From: Silurus meridionalis
Taxonomy: Eukaryota > Chordata > Actinopteri > Siluriformes > Siluridae
Length of the DNA: 64,000 nucleotides
Assembly: GCF_014805685.1 (NCBI RefSeq)
Contig: NC_060906.1
Span: forward strand, 5,185,715-5,249,714
Direction: 5' to 3'
Part shown: piece after piece, positions 62,620 through 64,000 of the stretch
How positions within the stretch are numbered: the stretch's first letter is position 1
How the letters are laid out: every line of letters starts with the position of its first letter
The notes under the pieces: model-generated
Told to the model about the DNA's origin: nothing
Seen by the model: only the letters and a program-made list of their open reading frames with translations
Database searches by the model: none
Position numbers and translations under genes: made by a program

Positions 62620-63335
62620 ATAAAGAACTCACCAGACACTTCATTAGGTACATCTTTCAAGTTTTGCCTTCAGAACTGACTTAATTATTCATGTCATAGA
62701 CAAAAAGGTGCTAAAAATCTTTCTTAGAGGTTTTGGTCCATATTGACATGATAGGATCATGGTGTGTTATCCTGCTGGTAATAGCCATCAGCAGATTGCA
62801 GAGAAATGGACATGGTCAGCAACAATACTCTAGTAGGCTGTGGCATTTAAACCATGTTCAGTTGGTATTATGGGACTTAAAGTGTGCCAAGAAAATATCC
62901 CCCACACCATTACACCACCACCAGCCTGAAGCGTTGATACAAGGCAAGATGGATCCATGCTTTTATGTTGGTTGCTCCAAATTCTGCCATGGCAAGGTTA
63001 TAAATCAGACCAGGCATTGGTTTTCCAATATTTTGTTGTCCAATTTTGGTGAGCACATGTGAAGTGTAGCCTCAGATTCCTGTTCTTAGCTGACAGGAGC
63101 GGAACCGTTGTGGTCTTCTGCTGCTGTAGCCCATCTGCTTCAAGGTTTCAAGTGTTGTGCATTCAGAGATGCTCTTCAGCACAGCTCGGTTGTAACAAGA
63201 TGTTATTTGTGTTTCAGTTGCCTTCTATCAGCTCAAACCAGTCTGGCCATTCTCCTCTGACCTCTGGCATCAACAAGGCATTTTCACCCAGGGATCTACT
63301 GCTCACTGGATATTTTCCTTTTTAGACCCTTCTTT
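62620..63335 (-). pseudogene. Tc1-like transposase remnant (second family)
   Basis: On the minus strand the sequence reads back through 'tgccagaggtcagaggagaatggccag', 'gcaggatggatccatgc'-like (62940-62960) and a GGxxVWGxxSWH-type segment (HTL near 62890). It matches a Tc1-like transposase from the N-terminal DNA-binding part to the DDE core, though with several frame changes. The catalytic QQD region near 62770 ('atcctgctggtaatagccatcag') is recognisable but disrupted. Plus-strand frames 62733-63062 and 63059-63325 are shadows of it. Confidence 0.6.
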
Positions 63336-64000
63336 GTAAACCCTAGAGATAGTTGTGTGTGAAAAGTTTGAGAAATACAGTACTCGAGACAAGTTGAACA
63401 GGTGTAACTAATGATGTCTTGTTATAATGCTGGTATTAATACATTTGAGCAACAGTGCTTTAAAGTGAGTTGTGTTGTTTAGTAAAAGCCTGTGTAAAGA
63501 CTTGTATTAGATTAATTTACTCACTTCCTTTAGTAGACTTCAGCAGCTGGATTTAGAACAAGCTGAAAGTGTTTCATGGTCTGTTTAGGAAGCCTATATA
63601 AAGATCATTACAATTACATTTATAAAAATGTTTTCTCATGTCATGTTTTGCACATGTCTGTATGGTAGAAAGTTGATTATTTCTTTTACATTGTTGTTAC
63701 AGTAAAATGATGGCTAAAATAAAATCTTTTGACTATGTATTTCACAGATCTTTAGTGTCTGCAGAAAAGGCAGGTGTTTGGAGGTGCAGTCACTGATGTG
63801 TAAGAAGACCAGTGGGGAGAAGAACACAGGCTTGCAAGCAATACCCTATAATTAAACTGTTTTTTTTTTTTTGTTTGTTTGTTTTTTAGTACAGTCATTG
63901 TGAACTGAACCCTGTTGACTTGAAACAACACACATTGAAGATTGTCACCAAACGGGGTTCTACAGATGGCAGTCTTTTAGAGGCAGGGATTGTTTTGGAG
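63336..64000. other. No gene recognised
   Basis: AT-rich; a T-run at 63861-63872 is followed by (GTTT)n. Nothing supportable up to the window end. Confidence 0.4.

Overview
The window is eukaryotic and almost certainly from a teleost fish, of undetermined species. The reasons are its stack of fish-typical repeats (RTE, Tx1 and L2-like LINEs, a DIRS-like element, Tol2-like hAT, Tigger, Tc1, EnSpm/CACTA relatives carrying DUF4806-like or 'SAMD3-like' genes), abundant CA/GATA/CAT microsatellites, split exons with GT-AG borders, and one immunoglobulin V-like exon of the pIgR/CD300 kind. No intact cellular gene is visible. The host pieces are a decayed SH3RF (POSH)-like SH3 exon (about 9.1-9.4 kb, minus strand) and the Ig V-like exon (57.27-57.55 kb), which abuts an assembly gap. 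Gaps of exactly 100 N lie at 3488-3587 and 57169-57268.

Layout. 0-3.5 kb: RTE LINE remnant and a Tol2-like end. 3.6-5.4 kb: decayed TNP2-like (CACTA) transposase and its subterminal region. 5.5-8.2 kb: AT-rich dispersed repeat in direct and inverted copies, with a CTCF-like motif. 9.1-10.4 kb: SH3RF-like exon and a 1-kb CAT/CAC minisatellite. 10.8-15.3 kb: Tx1 and RTE LINEs. 16.3-24.4 kb: nest of a Crypton-like tyrosine recombinase remnant, a Tigger end, a DUF4218/TNP2-like transposase C-terminus, a hAT MITE with perfect 8-bp target duplication, and a broken six-exon DUF4806-like gene. 24.5-25.85 kb: old retroviral pol remnant. 27-28.4 kb: last exon of a SAMD3-like transposon gene and a CACTA end, split by a tRNA-SINE with a 19-bp target duplication. 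29-36.2 kb: duplicated block, each copy with a 31-36-bp minisatellite followed by a ~140-bp satellite rich in CRE palindromes. 36.8-53.1 kb: one large endogenous retrovirus. 53.1-57.2 kb: rest of the split minisatellite, LINE and DIRS-like fragments. 58-61.1 kb: nine exons of a SAMD3-like transposon gene (minus) ending at a CACTA terminus. 62-63.3 kb: Tc1 remnants.

The most notable object is the retrovirus at 36797-53094, about 16.3 kb. It has 1.7-kb LTRs, a CCTT target duplication, a tRNA-Lys(1,2)-like primer site, a 1.7-kb leader with repeated hairpins and its own ORFs, and Gag with a PPPY motif, a long coiled coil and one CCHC knuckle. Pol carries an extra domain between protease and reverse transcriptase with paired HxT/HxS motifs resembling 2H phosphoesterases. 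Env is gamma-type (CXXC and CX6CC) with a long leader ending in a furin-like site. Two overlapping ORFs lie after env; the first is cysteine-rich with a splice acceptor just before its ATG. Its genes are broken by frameshifts and stops, but the two LTRs differ largely by homopolymer-length changes, so some breaks may be assembly errors.
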